Source of the DNA: Plantago major
Taxonomy: Eukaryota; Streptophyta; Magnoliopsida; Lamiales; Plantaginaceae
Direction of reading: 5' to 3'
Length of the DNA: 64,000 bases
Assembly: GCA_026545765.1 (NCBI GenBank)
Contig: CM048839.1
Location: 55,739,177 to 55,803,176, forward strand
Shown: positions 1-11,585 of the stretch, piece by piece
Layout: each line of letters starts with the position of its first letter
How positions within the stretch are numbered: position 1 is the first letter of the stretch
The notes under the pieces: generated by a model
The model's database searches: none
What the model was told of the DNA's origin: nothing
What the model saw: the letters and a program-made list of their open reading frames with translations, nothing else
Made by a program: the position numbers and the translations under genes

Positions 1-801
1 CCAAATACAGATATTGTAAACACGTATTGTAGCAATACTCAAAACCAATATCTAAAAACTATCTTAGAGTCTAAACAGCGGAATGTAAATAAAATAAGAC
101 ATAAATAATTTCTAGCAGATTATAAATAATCTACCGAGCCACAGGCGAAATATCCACTATAAAGAATAACGGATTTACAAAAAGATATCTAGACAATATT
201 CCTACGATCTAGAATATCAAACACTAAGCACTTTGAATCGGGCCACCAATTCAACGCTAGATCTCTCACAAACAAAGAGAGAGATGACTAACTAAAAGCT
301 TAGTAAAAGAGATGCAAAACAAGCTGCTAGAGAATATCTATCTTACGCGTAAAAGCTTATTATGAATCTAAGAATCTATCGACTAGTATATATAGTTGTG
401 AATATTAATCCAACTAGTACAATAGTTCTATCTTGATTGAAAGTCTTGATCAAGTCGAATCACCATGTTCTTCTCCTTGTTCTTTTCAGTCTTCCATGCA
501 TCGAGAATCCTTGTAGGAATACAAGTAGAATCCATCTTCGATAAGTAGAAACCTTCTTCGATTAGGATTCTTATTCCTATCCTTCTTCAATGTCTTCTAG
601 TATTCAAACTCCAAGAGTTCTTCTCCATAAGACATCTGAAGCTGTTAAACCTGCTATGACTAAACTAAAAATGTGGAACTATATCAAAGTGAAGTAATGC
701 AAAATCATAAATAGAAAGTCCAGTGTATAGACAACTAGTATTGTGACAATACTAAGCCAAGTTAGTATTGCTCCAATACTTAGCTAAAGTCTGCACTTTC
801 A
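1..801 (-). repeat. 3' LTR of Copia I (window-truncated)
   Basis: Nearly identical to 6540-7338 along its length and ends with the same CTGCACTTTCA at 801. In the element sense it is the downstream LTR, because the polypurine tract abuts it at 802. Confidence 0.93.
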
Positions 802-816
802 TTCTCCCCCTTTTGC
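802..816 (-). other. Polypurine tract of Copia I
   Basis: On the minus strand this reads AAAAGGGGGAGAA directly before the LTR start TGAAAG. That is the expected position for second-strand priming. Confidence 0.75.
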
Positions 817-2150
817 ATTCCTTCACAATACCTAACCTGTAGAAACTTAGTGATAAAATCTGAACACTCTAAACAAACATACCGAGTATTAACTCCCCCT
901 GAATAAGTAAACAAGAGAAGATAATACTAAGTAGTCATAGTCATAACAAAACAAAAGTTAGACAAAAGTAAGAGTGTTTAGACAATACATAACCAAAAAC
1001 TATATGCCAGACTAAAGTAGCAAAGGCCAAGTCCAAGAATTAGTTCAGTAAAACAAAACAACAGCAGATCGCAGGTTTCAAACTTCTTCCCCTTATTATA
1101 AGGATAGCAAAAAGGCGCATCAACTTAGATTATCGAAAGGACACATAGGGCTGTTACATTCAAACCTGAAGCTGAATCATCCAATCAAACTAGGCACAAA
1201 GTGAGAATTAACAATAATCACATCATGAGAGGAAAGTTAGGCAATAAAAAGTCAGAAAGAGTGAAATAACTCGAATTTAAGAAATAATTCCGTGTCACGG
1301 TACAAAAAGCCTCAAAACACGTACTTCCCATCGAAAATCACCAGAGATCTGACTAGTTAACTCCCCCCACAAATAAAGTGCCAAAAGAAGATGCAGTTTA
1401 ATCAGGTATATGCATGTAGACTCAAACCCTATATGAAATGCATAATTACCACCGAAGTATGATGTTATCAGAACATGTAGGTAAAAAACTCTCAAAAACT
1501 CAACTTCTCCAGAAGGTTTTATTAAACTCTAAAAGAGACACATAGTGCATGCAACAAAAATAAGGCTCAAAATAGAACTGAATGCAAATTGAATGCAAGC
1601 AACCGATGTTCCATACACCTCAATCACATAACAGAGCATATTGTGGTAACATAGATAAGTACAAAGAATCTGGACATAGGCAGCCTGAACTCCATACATC
1701 CCAGTTACTAAAGCACCCATTGCTATGAGACATAATCAAAATAACCTCAAACTAGTGATGTCAATGGATGAAGGCAGCCAGAACTCCACACAACCCAAAT
1801 TCAACAAAAGCTATTTTTTGTTACAAATAGTCTACCACAAAAATAAATAAATAATGAAGACATTGAATGATGGCAGTCAAAAACTCCACACACCCCAGAT
1901 CAACACTAATTTAAAAGAGTCTACAACACAGCACTTGGTTCAACATGAAGAGTATTTATTACTTCCTTTAAGCATTTTGAAAAAGAGAGCCCCCTAACAT
2001 GTTTATTAACCCACAACTAAAGGCAGTAATTAAAAGAAGACAAGAGAAACACATAAGAAAAATATATAAACAACCTATTATGGACCCACATACCACATGC
2101 AATCTTCAGTGTTAACCAGTGGTATTATGGCAACACCTGTATAGGCATAT
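817..2150 (-). other. Non-coding 3' region of Copia I
   Basis: About 1.3 kb between the end of RNase H and the polypurine tract. No credible reading frame is visible. A motif of the type GGCAGCC-GAACTCCACACA occurs at about 1679, 1773 and 1872, roughly 95-100 bp apart, which suggests an old tandem duplication. Some Copia lineages carry an envelope-like ORF here; none is recognisable. Confidence 0.6.
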
Positions 2151-4342
2151 TCAGACAATACACATACCAATAAATTTTCTAAGACTAAAAAATCTCTCAC
2201 TATCTAAAGGTTTTGTAAAAATGTCAGCAAGTTGATGTGAAGTTTCAATATGCTCTATGTTTATCTCACCAGAGTCAACCAATTCTCTCAAGAAATGATG
2301 TCTTATATCTATATGCTTTGTTCTAGAATGTTGGACAGGATTTTTGGAAATATTAATAGCACTCAAATTGTCACAAAACATGAGGAGAGTATTGTTAGTC
2401 AGACCATAATCATGCAACATATGTTTCAACCACACAAGTTGAGTCACACAACTACCCGCAGCAATATACTCAGATTCTGCTGTGGAAAGGGAAACACATT
2501 TTGCTTCTTACTGTACCATGACACCAGATTATTACCTAAATAGAAGCATCCACCACTAGTAGACTTTCTGTCGTCTAATTCACCTGCCCAATCAGAATCA
2601 ATGAAACCCACCAAATAGCATAATTTGATGTTCCAGCAACATACTTCAAAATTTTCTTCACAGCCTCTAAGTGAGAAGAACATGGGTCAGCTTGAAACTT
2701 GGCATATACACACACACACATCATACATGATATCAGGACGAGTAACAGAGAGGTACAACAAACTACCTATCATGGACCTATACAGTGTTGTCTCAACACT
2801 TTCATCGGTTGCATTCTTAGATAGCCTAGTAGTTGACGACATGTGTGTTTTACTGGGTATTGATCCTTCCAGTCCGAACTTCTTAACAACATTACGAGCA
2901 TATTTTTCTTGATATAGAAGTAAGCCATCATCTTGTTGTTTAACCTGTAATCCTAAGAGAAAGGTTAGTTCACCCATCATGCTCATTTCAAACGTTCCAG
3001 TCATGGTACCTACAAACTTGTCCAACATAGATTGATTAGTAGAACCAAACACAATATCATCAACATATATTTGTGCAATACATATATCCTTATTTTGTTT
3101 CAGGATAAAAAGTGTTCGATCACCTTCACCTCTTGTGAAACCAAAGAGTTACAGAAATTCTGTTAATCGATCATACGAAGCTCTAGGAGCTTGTTTCAAA
3201 CCATACAAAGCTTTGTGTAACTTGTACACATGATTCGGATGATGTGGATCTACAAATCCCTTTGGTTGTTCAACAAAAGCTTGCCTATCTATGTACCCAT
3301 TAAAAAATGCAGCCTTGACATTCATTTGAAAAAGTTTAATCTTTAAGACACAAGCTATAGTAAGAAGTAACCTGATTGACTCAATACGAGCTACATGAGC
3401 AAAGGTTTCATCAAAATCAATTCCCTCTACTTGTGTAAAGCCTTGAGCAACTAGACGACCTTTATTCCTGACAATAACTCCGTTTTCATCACTTTTATTT
3501 TTAAAAATCCACTTAGTTCCTATAACATTACCATCAGTAGGTCTAGGGACTAAGGTCCAAACTTTGTTCTTTGAAAACTGAGCTAGTTCTTCTTGCATAA
3601 CATTCATCCAAAAAGTGTCCTTAAGGGCTTTATTTATATTCTTGGGTTCAATAGATGAGACAAAACATGAGATACGTACCTTGGTGCATGTGGTAGAGTT
3701 ACACACACACAATCTTGCCATGTTTCTGTAATCAACCATTTGTTTGCGTCTTGTGTGAACACCTTCAGAAAGTTCACCAATCACTTGTGTTGATGGATGA
3801 TCTCTTCGTACCCTGGCTGGTGGATCCCTGTTCACTTCATCCAGTCCCTGTTCTACATGACTTTCATCATCTTCTGGTTCTGGTGAGGGTTCACGAACTG
3901 GTATTGGGTCAACATTATGTGCATCTCGACATCCAAATGTTGTACCTATATCTGTCATAGTTTCATCAGTAGATGTTGTATTAGGTTCGACAGGTATTGT
4001 CACAACATCCTGTTCCTGAGGAGTCTTGTCACCTGTAACAAATTTTGAAATACAATTTCCATCTCCTCGAGGAAGATTATCATCACAGAGCTGACTTATG
4101 CTGATGAGGTTAGCCTTGAGTCCCTCTACCAAGAGAACACCTTCCAAAGAAGGAAGTCCTTTGACAGCTAAAATTCCCTTTCCAATGATTCTGCTTCTCT
4201 CTCCACTACCATAGGTAAATGTACCTTTAGTTAGTGCAATAACATCTTTGAGATGGGTTGGAGATCCAGCCATATGACGAGAACACCCACTATCAAAGAG
4301 CCAAGTTCCTGCAGAGTCAGTTTTAACAGTAGAGAAAACCAT
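2151..4342 (-). pseudogene. Copia I pol remnant: protease, RT, RNase H, without integrase
   Basis: From 4342 downward the reading frame opens with an aspartic protease (WLFDSGCSRHMAG, then a YGSGERS segment and SISQLCDDN). It passes straight into the linker and the start of RT (FWMNVMQEELAQF, IGTKWIFKNK, QAPRASYDRL). The GAG-pre-integrase zinc finger and the DDE integrase normally between them are absent, although the frame stays open across the join. In the RT finger and palm the usual first catalytic Asp motif (DVK-AF) reads NVKAAF, an Asp-to-Asn change. The second catalytic site YVDDIVFG is intact near 3056-3067. Stops and frameshifts near 3147, 2684 and 2446 split the rest. RNase H pieces at 2151-2683 show IDSDWAG and MFCDNLSAINI followed by KHIDIRHHF. 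Confidence 0.9.
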
Positions 4343-4361
4343 ATGACAAACCTCACTAGAC

Positions 4362-6346
4362 TTAAAGAAACCAAACTCTTTTAGTTTTCTGTTTAGTACC
4401 AGATTTTTTCAAGTTCGTTCCAGGTGTTGTGACAATATTAGTTTTGAGAGATTTTTCAGAGTTTTTACCTGATATTGGCACAATGTTGCAAGGAACACTT
4501 GGTTTTTGTTTATTCAAGGAGATTTTCTTCTTTCTTCTTGGAGGCTTACGTTGCACAGTTAAAACCTTCTTTTCATTACTCTGGACAAGAGTACTTGTTG
4601 ATTCAATGTTTTCATCTAGTGTTGTAGCAACATTAGAGATGTCCAAACTATCATTATCAACATTAGTTGAAATGTCCTGAGTTTTTAGAAACTTGAAACA
4701 AAAAGGTTTTTTATGACCAACTTTTAAACATAATTGACAAACAAAAGTCTTTTTCTTATTTGATTCAGGGTCATTTACTTCTTTCACAAAAACAGGAGCC
4801 AAATATTTTTTGGATTGAGGTACTAAACCATCTATAAAAGTTTGAAAACCCAAGCCAATTGTACCTTCATTACTAGCATCTCATCAAGTTTAGATGTACC
4901 AGTATTAAGTTTGATAAGAGTAAGCTCATGAAGTTTCAGTTCGGATGATACCTTTTCAAGCTCTAAATCCTTCTTGGTGAGACTTACTTCAAGTTTTGCA
5001 ATGGTCTCCTTTAGTTCTCCATTTTCCTTGACCAGTGCCTTCTCAGATTTCATCATTTTCCTCAGTTCTTGCAAGACATCATTGCATATGATCTTTAGTT
5101 CTTCAGCAAATTCTTCGTGACTCAATTCGCCTTTAAATGGATAATCTGTTTCAAGATCAACAGATCCATGCATACAACAAGTGATATCTATGTCGACCTG
5201 ATCAGTAATGTCATTACTAATATTGTCAAGACATTCCATCTCATCCATAAAGAACAGATCCTGTATAGAATGATTAGTGATAGTGTTCTGATAATACTCC
5301 TGATATTCTAACAATATCCCTTGTTCAGGTAATATACACTCTGTATTGTCATAATATTCATCATCAGATGGATATTCAGACCAATTAACTCGTGAATGTA
5401 GGGTAGCTGTGTGTATATCTTCACCAAGGAGTATCTCTTCATCGTCTATACCTGTCTCACTATCACTAAGACAAACCCAATAAGAATTACCCTTCTTACG
5501 AAGAGTATTAGCACACTCATAGGCATAATGTCCAAAACCTTCACATGCATGATATTGTATCTTCATAAGATTATCAGTATCCTCATCAGATGGTTTTTGG
5601 TATGAATACTTAGCAAGTTTCTTAGAAGGAAATTTCTTTCTAGGAGAGATCATATTGCTGGTTCCAGGTTTAAACTAATTCTTGAGTTTGTTCTTTTGAA
5701 AACGTTTAGCCATAGAATTAAATAAAGCATGAAAATCAATTTCATCTCCGTCAAGTGACTCAGAAGATTTAGATTGAAGCATACGACCTTTTTCTCTAGA
5801 GTTACCAGGAGGATTTTCCATGTTTAACTCATAGTTTTTTAGAATATTCATTAAGGTATGTAAATCCATAGTTGCCAAATTAAGAGAAGTTTCAATAGCA
5901 ATCTTCTTGGTTTCAAAGCGTTTGGACAATCTCCTAATTGCTTTATAAACCAAAGTTTTGTTTGACAAAGGATCACCTAAAAGAGAGCTCTCATTAGAAA
6001 TATCCAACAATTTCTCAAAGTAAGAAGATATTGTTTCATCATCTTCCATTCTAAGGTTTTTAAATTTGCTAAGTACCATCTGAAGCTTAGTTTCTCTCAC
6101 ACTTGGATCTCCTTTACAATGCCTTTGGAGAATCTCCCAGGCTTTCTTAGCAGTCGAGCATGTTTGAATAAGCTTAAACATATGAAGATTGACATAACTA
6201 AAAATAACATTCAAAGCCTTTTCGTTAATGTTAGTATCAATTACCTCTTTTGGAGTGTAGTCTTCTTCAGGTTTGGGCACACAGTGTTTGTCTTGATCAG
6301 GAGGTAGCATAGGCACCTTGTATCCTTCAAGTACAGTCTTCCACAC
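4362..6346 (-). pseudogene. Copia I gag remnant
   Basis: Three adjoining minus-strand frames. 6346-5675 is a Copia-type gag core (UBN2-like; KKAWEILQRHCKGD, then a segment on filament stability and YELNM). 5653-4832 holds a zinc-knuckle relic in which the first Cys is replaced (QYHACEGFGHYAYEC), followed by acidic spacer and a coiled coil near 4900-5080. 4853-4362 contains a perfect CX2CX4HX4C knuckle (CQLCLKVGHKKPFC). The frames are separated by a stop at about 5675 and a frameshift near 4840. The protein would package element RNA. The arrangement with two knuckles and a coiled coil resembles the large SIRE/Maximus-type Copia gags; lineage assignment is inference. Confidence 0.87.
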
Positions 6347-6493
6347 CTTGACATCAATGGCCTTGAGAGATGAGAACGGATGCAGATTGACTATATTTGA
6401 TAGTTGGATCCATCCAGAATAGGCAACATGTTGATATTTTGATTAACTGAATCCATCCTAATGGTACCAAATCCAAACACCTATTGATTAGAT

Positions 6494-6507
6494 GTCTAGC
6501 TCTGATG
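6494..6507 (-). other. Primer binding site of Copia I (partial Met-tRNA match)
   Basis: Adjacent to the inner end of the right LTR. The minus strand reads ATCAGAGCTAGA, matching the core ATCAGAGC of the usual initiator-Met primer site but without the usual TGGT prefix. Confidence 0.5.
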
Positions 6508-7338
6508 TTAATTGAAATTGTATGGATCGGGACTTAGTACCAAAGACAGATATTGTAAACACGTATTGTAGCAATACTCAAAAACAATATCTCAAAACTA
6601 TCTTAGAGTCTAAACATCTATGTAAAGAACATAAGACACAAATAATTTCTAGCAGATTATAAATAATCTACCGAGCCACATGCGAAATATCCACTATAAA
6701 GAATAACGAATTTACAAAAAGATATCTAGACAATATTCCTACGATCTAGAATATCAAACACTAAGCACTTTGAATCGGGCCACCAATTCGACGCTAAATC
6801 TCTCACAAACAAAGAGAGAGATGACTAACTAAAAGCTTAGTAAAAGAGATGCAAAACAAGCTGCTAGAGAATATCTATCTTACGCGTAAAAGCTTGTTAT
6901 GAATCTAAGAACCTATCGACTAGTATATATAGTTGTGAATATTAATCCAACTAGTACAATAGTTCTATCTTGATTGAAAGTCTTGATCAAGTAGAATCAC
7001 CATGTTCTTCTCCTTGTTCTTTTCAGTCTTCCATGCATCGAGAATCCTTGTAGGAATACAAGTAGAATCCATCTTTGATAAGTAGAAACCTTCTTCAATT
7101 ATGATTCTTATTCCTATCCTTCTTCAATGTCTTCTAGTATTCAAACTCCAAGAGTTCTTCTCCATAAGACATCTGAACCTGTTAAACCTGCTAAGACTAA
7201 ACTAAAAACGTGGAACTATATCAAAGTGAAGTAATGCAAAATCCTAAGTAGAAAGTCCAGTGTACAGACAGCTAGTATTGTGACAATACTAAGCCGAGTT
7301 AGTATTACTCCAATACTTAGCTAAAGTCTGCACTTTCA
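6506..7338 (-). repeat. 5' LTR of Copia I, complete (833 bp)
   Basis: Starts TGTTAATTG on the plus strand, ends CACTTTCA, and repeats 1-801. It is the promoter-side LTR because gag lies next to it. It points away from the NGAL gene 1.4 kb further on. Confidence 0.93.
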
Positions 7339-7731
7339 TAAAATAATAAAATGAATCAATATAGTGAAATCGAGAGATGGAGGGTTAATGTAATTAGAAA
7401 TCTCTATTCATGATCATCATTATCAACCGCATGCTTTCTTCCACTATTATTCATGGCAAATCGGAACTCTCCTCTTCTTCTAGCTTTTTCCTCGGATGGC
7501 AGTTTACATTCTCTATCAGTTGGTTGAGCACTATCGTGCTGATAATGTGTTAGAAATTATAGAACTAATGTGATAAGAAAGAAAAAGAAGAACAATAAGA
7601 AAGGAGAGAGTAGAGTAATTGAGTATTTCATTCATCTTATCAAATGATTCAAGTGTAGACAACATACATCATGAGCCACTACTTATAGGCTACAAGTTGA
7701 AGGAGATTTAATCTCATCATCATAAAATATA
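7339..7731. other. Intergenic stretch between Copia I and the first MITE
   Basis: AT-rich DNA with no supported coding region or repeat. The five bases after the LTR (TAAAA) would be one copy of the Copia I target duplication; its partner is outside the window. Confidence 0.5.
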
Positions 7732-7980
7732 CTCCCTCCATTCCACCAATTTCTTTCCATTTTGTTTTTGCACAAATTTTAAGAAATTTGAGTAAAAAAT
7801 GGGTTTATATAGATAAAGTAGTAAGTGTATAGTAAAAAGTAAGAAAGAGAATTGAAAAAGTATGAAAGAGAGAGATTAAAATATTAATAATGGAGATAGT
7901 GGGTTTCCATAAAAGAAAATGGAAAGTTTTTAATGGAACGCCAAAATGGAAAAATGGAAAGAAATATGGAACGGAGGGAG
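7732..7980. mobile_element. Stowaway-type MITE (249 bp)
   Basis: Begins CTCCCTCCATTCCACC and ends with the inverted form GGAACGGAGGGAG. It is flanked on both sides by the dinucleotide TA, the target duplication of Tc1/mariner MITEs. The terminal inverted repeats continue inward (TTTCTTTCCAT / ATGGAAAGAAA). No coding capacity. It lies about 750 bp upstream of the NGAL start codon. Confidence 0.9.
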
Positions 7981-8107
7981 TACAAAGTAGTGGTGTGATT
8001 GGTGTTGTAAAAATAAGAGGATATAAATAGTGCCTTTTAACCCATAATGAATAAGGGAACATGGAGAAGTGGAGGAGTTAATTGAACATTTATCAAATAT
8101 CATATTA

Positions 8108-8364
8108 CTCCCTCCGTCCCAAATAATAATGTACATATTCCTTTTATGGATGTCCCACGAAACTAGTCCCATTTAAAAAATAGCAAAAAAGTACACCCAT
8201 TAACTCTTACTAACTCAACTATCTCTTACTTTTTTCATTCTTTAGAATTATATATCTTATCTCTCATACCTTTTACATTCTTTATCATTTCTCTCCCCAA
8301 CAACAAACAATAAACAATTGACTTTCTTAAAAATAGTGTCGGAAATTCTTTGGGATGGAGGGAG
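8108..8364. mobile_element. Stowaway-type MITE (257 bp)
   Basis: Begins CTCCCTCCGTCCCAAA and ends TTTGGGATGGAGGGAG, flanked by TA on both sides. Non-coding. It ends about 105 bp before the best TATA-like sequence of the NGAL gene, so it may lie inside the promoter. Confidence 0.92.
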
Positions 8365-8469
8365 TATTACAACAAAATAAAAATTTCTGAGTGTGTTAAG
8401 AGATTAGTTTAGAATGTTGTTTAAGGCCAAGAGTAAGCTGGTCCTACAACAAGTGATAGTTTACCCGTT

Positions 8470-8477
8470 TATAAATA
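8470..8477 (+). promoter_or_regulatory. Candidate TATA box of the NGAL gene
   Basis: TATAAATA followed by GG, about 250 bp upstream of the ATG at 8728. This would leave a 5' UTR of about 220 bp. A second TATAAA at 8691 is too close to the ATG to be the main one. Inferred from sequence only. Confidence 0.45.
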
Positions 8478-8727
8478 GGCATAATAATAAAAGTAGAGTT
8501 TTGTTTGTTATTACTCCAATTCCTACATAGCCAAGTGAAAAAATAAAAGTGAAAATAAATATCCCTGATCAGCTTATATCATGTCATGATTACTCCCTCT
8601 GTATATATCTGCACAGTAGTGTTTCTGAAACTTGCGTCTATCAGAGTGAGGGTAATAGAAAAGACAAGAGAAAGAGGACACATATAGTCATATAAACACG
8701 CCATTCTGTACTAAAATCACACGAAAC

Positions 8728-11585
8728 ATGTCGTCCATTAACCACTACTACTACACTTGTTCATCTCCAATTCCATCATCTTCTGACCCCCATTTATGGT
8801 CGTCGTCAACGACGACGACAACACAACAGTTCGACGCCAAGTCATCCAGTGAAATGGGGAAAATGGGGATGTTCGAGAAGGCACTTACACCAAGCGACGT
8901 GGGTAAGCTGAACAGGCTGGTGATCCCGAAGCAGCACGCGGAGAGATATTTTCCATTAAAGGGAGGAGGAGGTACTAATACGGACGAGAAAGGCCTTCTT
9001 TTAAGTTTCGAGGATGATGAGGATAAGACGTGGAGGTTCCGTTATTCCTACTGGAACAGCAGCCAGAGCTATGTGTTGACTAAAGGATGGAGTAGGTTTG
9101 TTAAGGATAAGAAGCTTCAGGCTGGGGATATTGTCGTCTTTTTACGCCACCGTCTCGACCACGACCGCCTCTTCATTGGCTGGAGGCGGAGGTCCGACCA
9201 CCCGGCCGAGGTCGACCACCACGAGAATAAGGTACACACAAGTGTGTATATATCAATTATTTATTTATTATTTATTATTATTGTATACTCTAATTACGGA
9301 AATAACTACTACTAGTACTAAGTACATTTAAGAGCTATTTACTCATTTTTTAATGTGCTCAATTTTATATTAGGTTGGTAAGATACATTGATTACATCGT
9401 TTGTGTGTTTGTATAAACTTGTTAAGAAAGCAACTCTCGTAAATATGAGTCCAAATATGCATGTATTAATGCATATTTGAGAGACCAACTCAAATATGTT
9501 AGAGACATTATGTGAGCAATCCACATATGCATGTATCTAATTGGTCTCTCACATTCTCTTGTTAAGATTTGTAAAAATCACTTATTTTAATTACAAATAT
9601 TAATGCATGTATACTGTTTCTTGATAAACGTGTGATATTTGTAATTAGAAATGCAACCTTTATTTTGCATCTCAAATTAAGGTCCAAAATGTTTGATTTA
9701 TGAATACCTAAGTTCTAGTTATTTTAATTTAGCCGCTGATTTATGAATTGCCAACAGACATCTAGTCGAAGAAGCAAGGATGTATTTTGTTATCCAATTC
9801 CAAGCCATCATGAACAATCCTCCACTTCGGATCTGCTAACTCAACCTCATTCCACCATACATTCTCCCGCTGCAGGTAATAATTCTTCTCATTCCACGGG
9901 TAAATAAAGTCGATACGAACTGAATTCGACACGGGTAAAAGAAGACAACTTGTGAGCCAGTTCGTACAAACATCTCAAATTCTTATCCTGTTTTGACCCT
10001 AGAATTATTTTTAACTAAAATATGATTAATAGTTTTTACAAAAACTCTTTTTTATCCAACTTTATTAGTTTTACTGTGCAATTTACACAATAATTTAAGT
10101 GGGGTGATTATAACACGACCACATTATGATAATTCATAGAAGAAAAAAAAAACTAAAATCTTATCTTGTACAAATAGTTAAATAAATAAAAGACGCCACG
10201 CACATTAAATTCCTACCATGTATCACGCTATTATTATATTTCATTATTTTGTATATAAAAAGATAAAATGGGGAAAAATAAATGTCAGATTTGGAGTCCT
10301 GGTTTTCAGATGGTCGCATCTGGTCTTTATTTATCTTACACGCATTTGGTGTGCGTGGCGTCTGCACTTTCCAGATCTTTTCTTATTCCCATCACATATG
10401 TCTGTGTCACCTCACTATGCTTCTTAGATTCACATTTTTATTCTTTTGTATTCTCATCTTTTCAAGTTACAATCTTATCTTTATTTCTATAACCCAAAGT
10501 ACTATATATTTTGTTCATACATTATAGAAGTCAGTGCATGTACATTCATAATTACCTGACAGTACCAAAATACAACATGCTTGAATTGCTGACCAGATGC
10601 ACAGCAACCAAATACCATTAAAACCCAAATCAAATACTTAACCGTTCCAAAGAAATATAATTAAATTTTTATTATATAATTTTATTAAATTATTTACTAT
10701 TATAGTTTAAAAGTAATTTACAGTTAAAGTCGAAAACAGTTGACCGTAAAATAGTAAAATTGAAAAATTTATTTGGAAAGAAAGTAGTAATGTACATACT
10801 ATATAATTTGGAAAAAGATATTTCAATGCGTCACCAAGAAACTGGCTCATGTTATAGGCTACAGACTGTATGTATCCACTTGTTCTCTTTTGCTCAAGTA
10901 ATAGCAAGTTGTTGACTTGCTTTATACTCCCTCACTCTCATATACTCGCCCCGTATTTTATAAAATGTTCAGTTTACTCTACATAATCTTAAACTTAAAA
11001 ATTTAAAATAGGAACGTCCCAAATAAAATACGAGAAGTTGAGTCTGGGACGGGGTATTTATTATTTTTAGAATCCATACACTAATACATTAAGTATAACT
11101 TCATATATTACCGTAGAACCTCGTACAAAATTTTTTTTTTAGTAATTGTACATTTATACAAAATTACACCTTTTACCATCTTTTTCATATTTTGAACTTT
11201 ATTTTAATTTTTCAACTAATAGTGTCCGTCAAACTCTAATATATGAAGTCATGTAAGTTTATGACAATGGAAGGGATTTTATGGAACATTTTGAAATAGA
11301 GTTGGTATAGTTGCATTGTATTATGTATGTTCATTGTGTGCAGTTTCAGAGGTAAATGAGAAGCAGCAGCAAGTGGCAGGAAGTAGTGGAAATTGCAGAA
11401 AACTAAGGCTATTTGGGGTTAACCTGGAGTGCCAATTAGCAGATGATGAATCTGATGATCAAGTGCCAAATGATCAATCACCAATGTTTTACCAGGAACA
11501 TGATCAGTACTACCACTATCAACAGCACTTATACTCCAACTACTACAATCACATGGTACACCAATTTACTTCCATTCTTAATTAA
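8728..11585 (+). CDS. NGAL: NGATHA-like B3 transcription factor (SOD7/DPA4 type), three exons
   Basis: Predicted join 8728-9231, 9758-9875, 11344-11585: 864 nt, 287 residues plus stop. Donors are AAG|GTACAC and CAG|GTAATA; acceptors are CAACAG and GTGCAG. Phases 0 and 1 match, so the frame stays open throughout. Exon 1 carries the complete B3 DNA-binding domain, about residues 45-150: [40 protein letters not shown], then LFIGWRRR. Exon 3 carries [11 protein letters not shown], the RLFGV repression motif of RAV/NGATHA proteins, and a Tyr/His-rich tail. The start MSSINHY resembles the N-termini I recall for Arabidopsis NGAL2 (SOD7) and NGAL3 (DPA4). Those nuclear repressors limit seed and organ growth and leaf-margin serration. 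Exon 2 is unconserved and rests on splice sites plus an open frame. Confidence 0.9.
9232..9757 (+). other. Intron 1 of the NGAL gene (526 bp)
   Basis: GTACAC donor to CAACAG acceptor, AT-rich. It contains an imperfect palindromic stretch at about 9440-9545 with repeated CATATTTGAG/ATGCATGTAT words. No coding signal. Confidence 0.75.
9876..11343 (+). other. Intron 2 of the NGAL gene (1468 bp)
   Basis: GTAATA donor to TGTGCAG acceptor. Strongly AT-rich with T-rich acceptor region. Small open frames inside are not supported as exons. It contains a possible degenerate MITE at 10926-11055. Confidence 0.75.
10926..11055. mobile_element. Possible degenerate Stowaway-like MITE in NGAL intron 2
   Basis: Starts CTCCCTCACTCTC after TA and ends CTGGGACGGGG followed by TA. 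Internal words CGTATTTTAT and ATAAAATACG are inverted. The termini match the Stowaway consensus only in part. Confidence 0.35.

Larger units (their letters stand above)
1..7338 (-). mobile_element. Copia I: LTR retrotransposon, internally deleted, runs off the left window edge
   Basis: Two direct repeats of about 0.8 kb (1-801 and 6506-7338) flank gag and pol remnants read on the minus strand. The full right copy starts TGTTAATTG and ends CTTTCA, so both ends have the TG...CA form. Order in the element sense is LTR, PBS, gag, protease, reverse transcriptase, RNase H, polypurine tract, LTR. The order with RT last is Ty1/copia. The integrase is missing. The two LTRs differ by a few percent plus small indels, so insertion is not very recent. 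About 34 bp of the left LTR and its target duplication lie outside the window. Confidence 0.93.

Noticed and set aside
8590..8612. A further CTCCCTCTGT word near the NGAL start, like a Stowaway terminus
   Set aside because: No inverted partner or second TA was found, so it is probably chance or a remnant too short to call.
10161..10527. Overlapping frames of 68-81 codons in NGAL intron 2
   Set aside because: AT-rich, no conserved motif, on both strands, inside a well-bounded intron.
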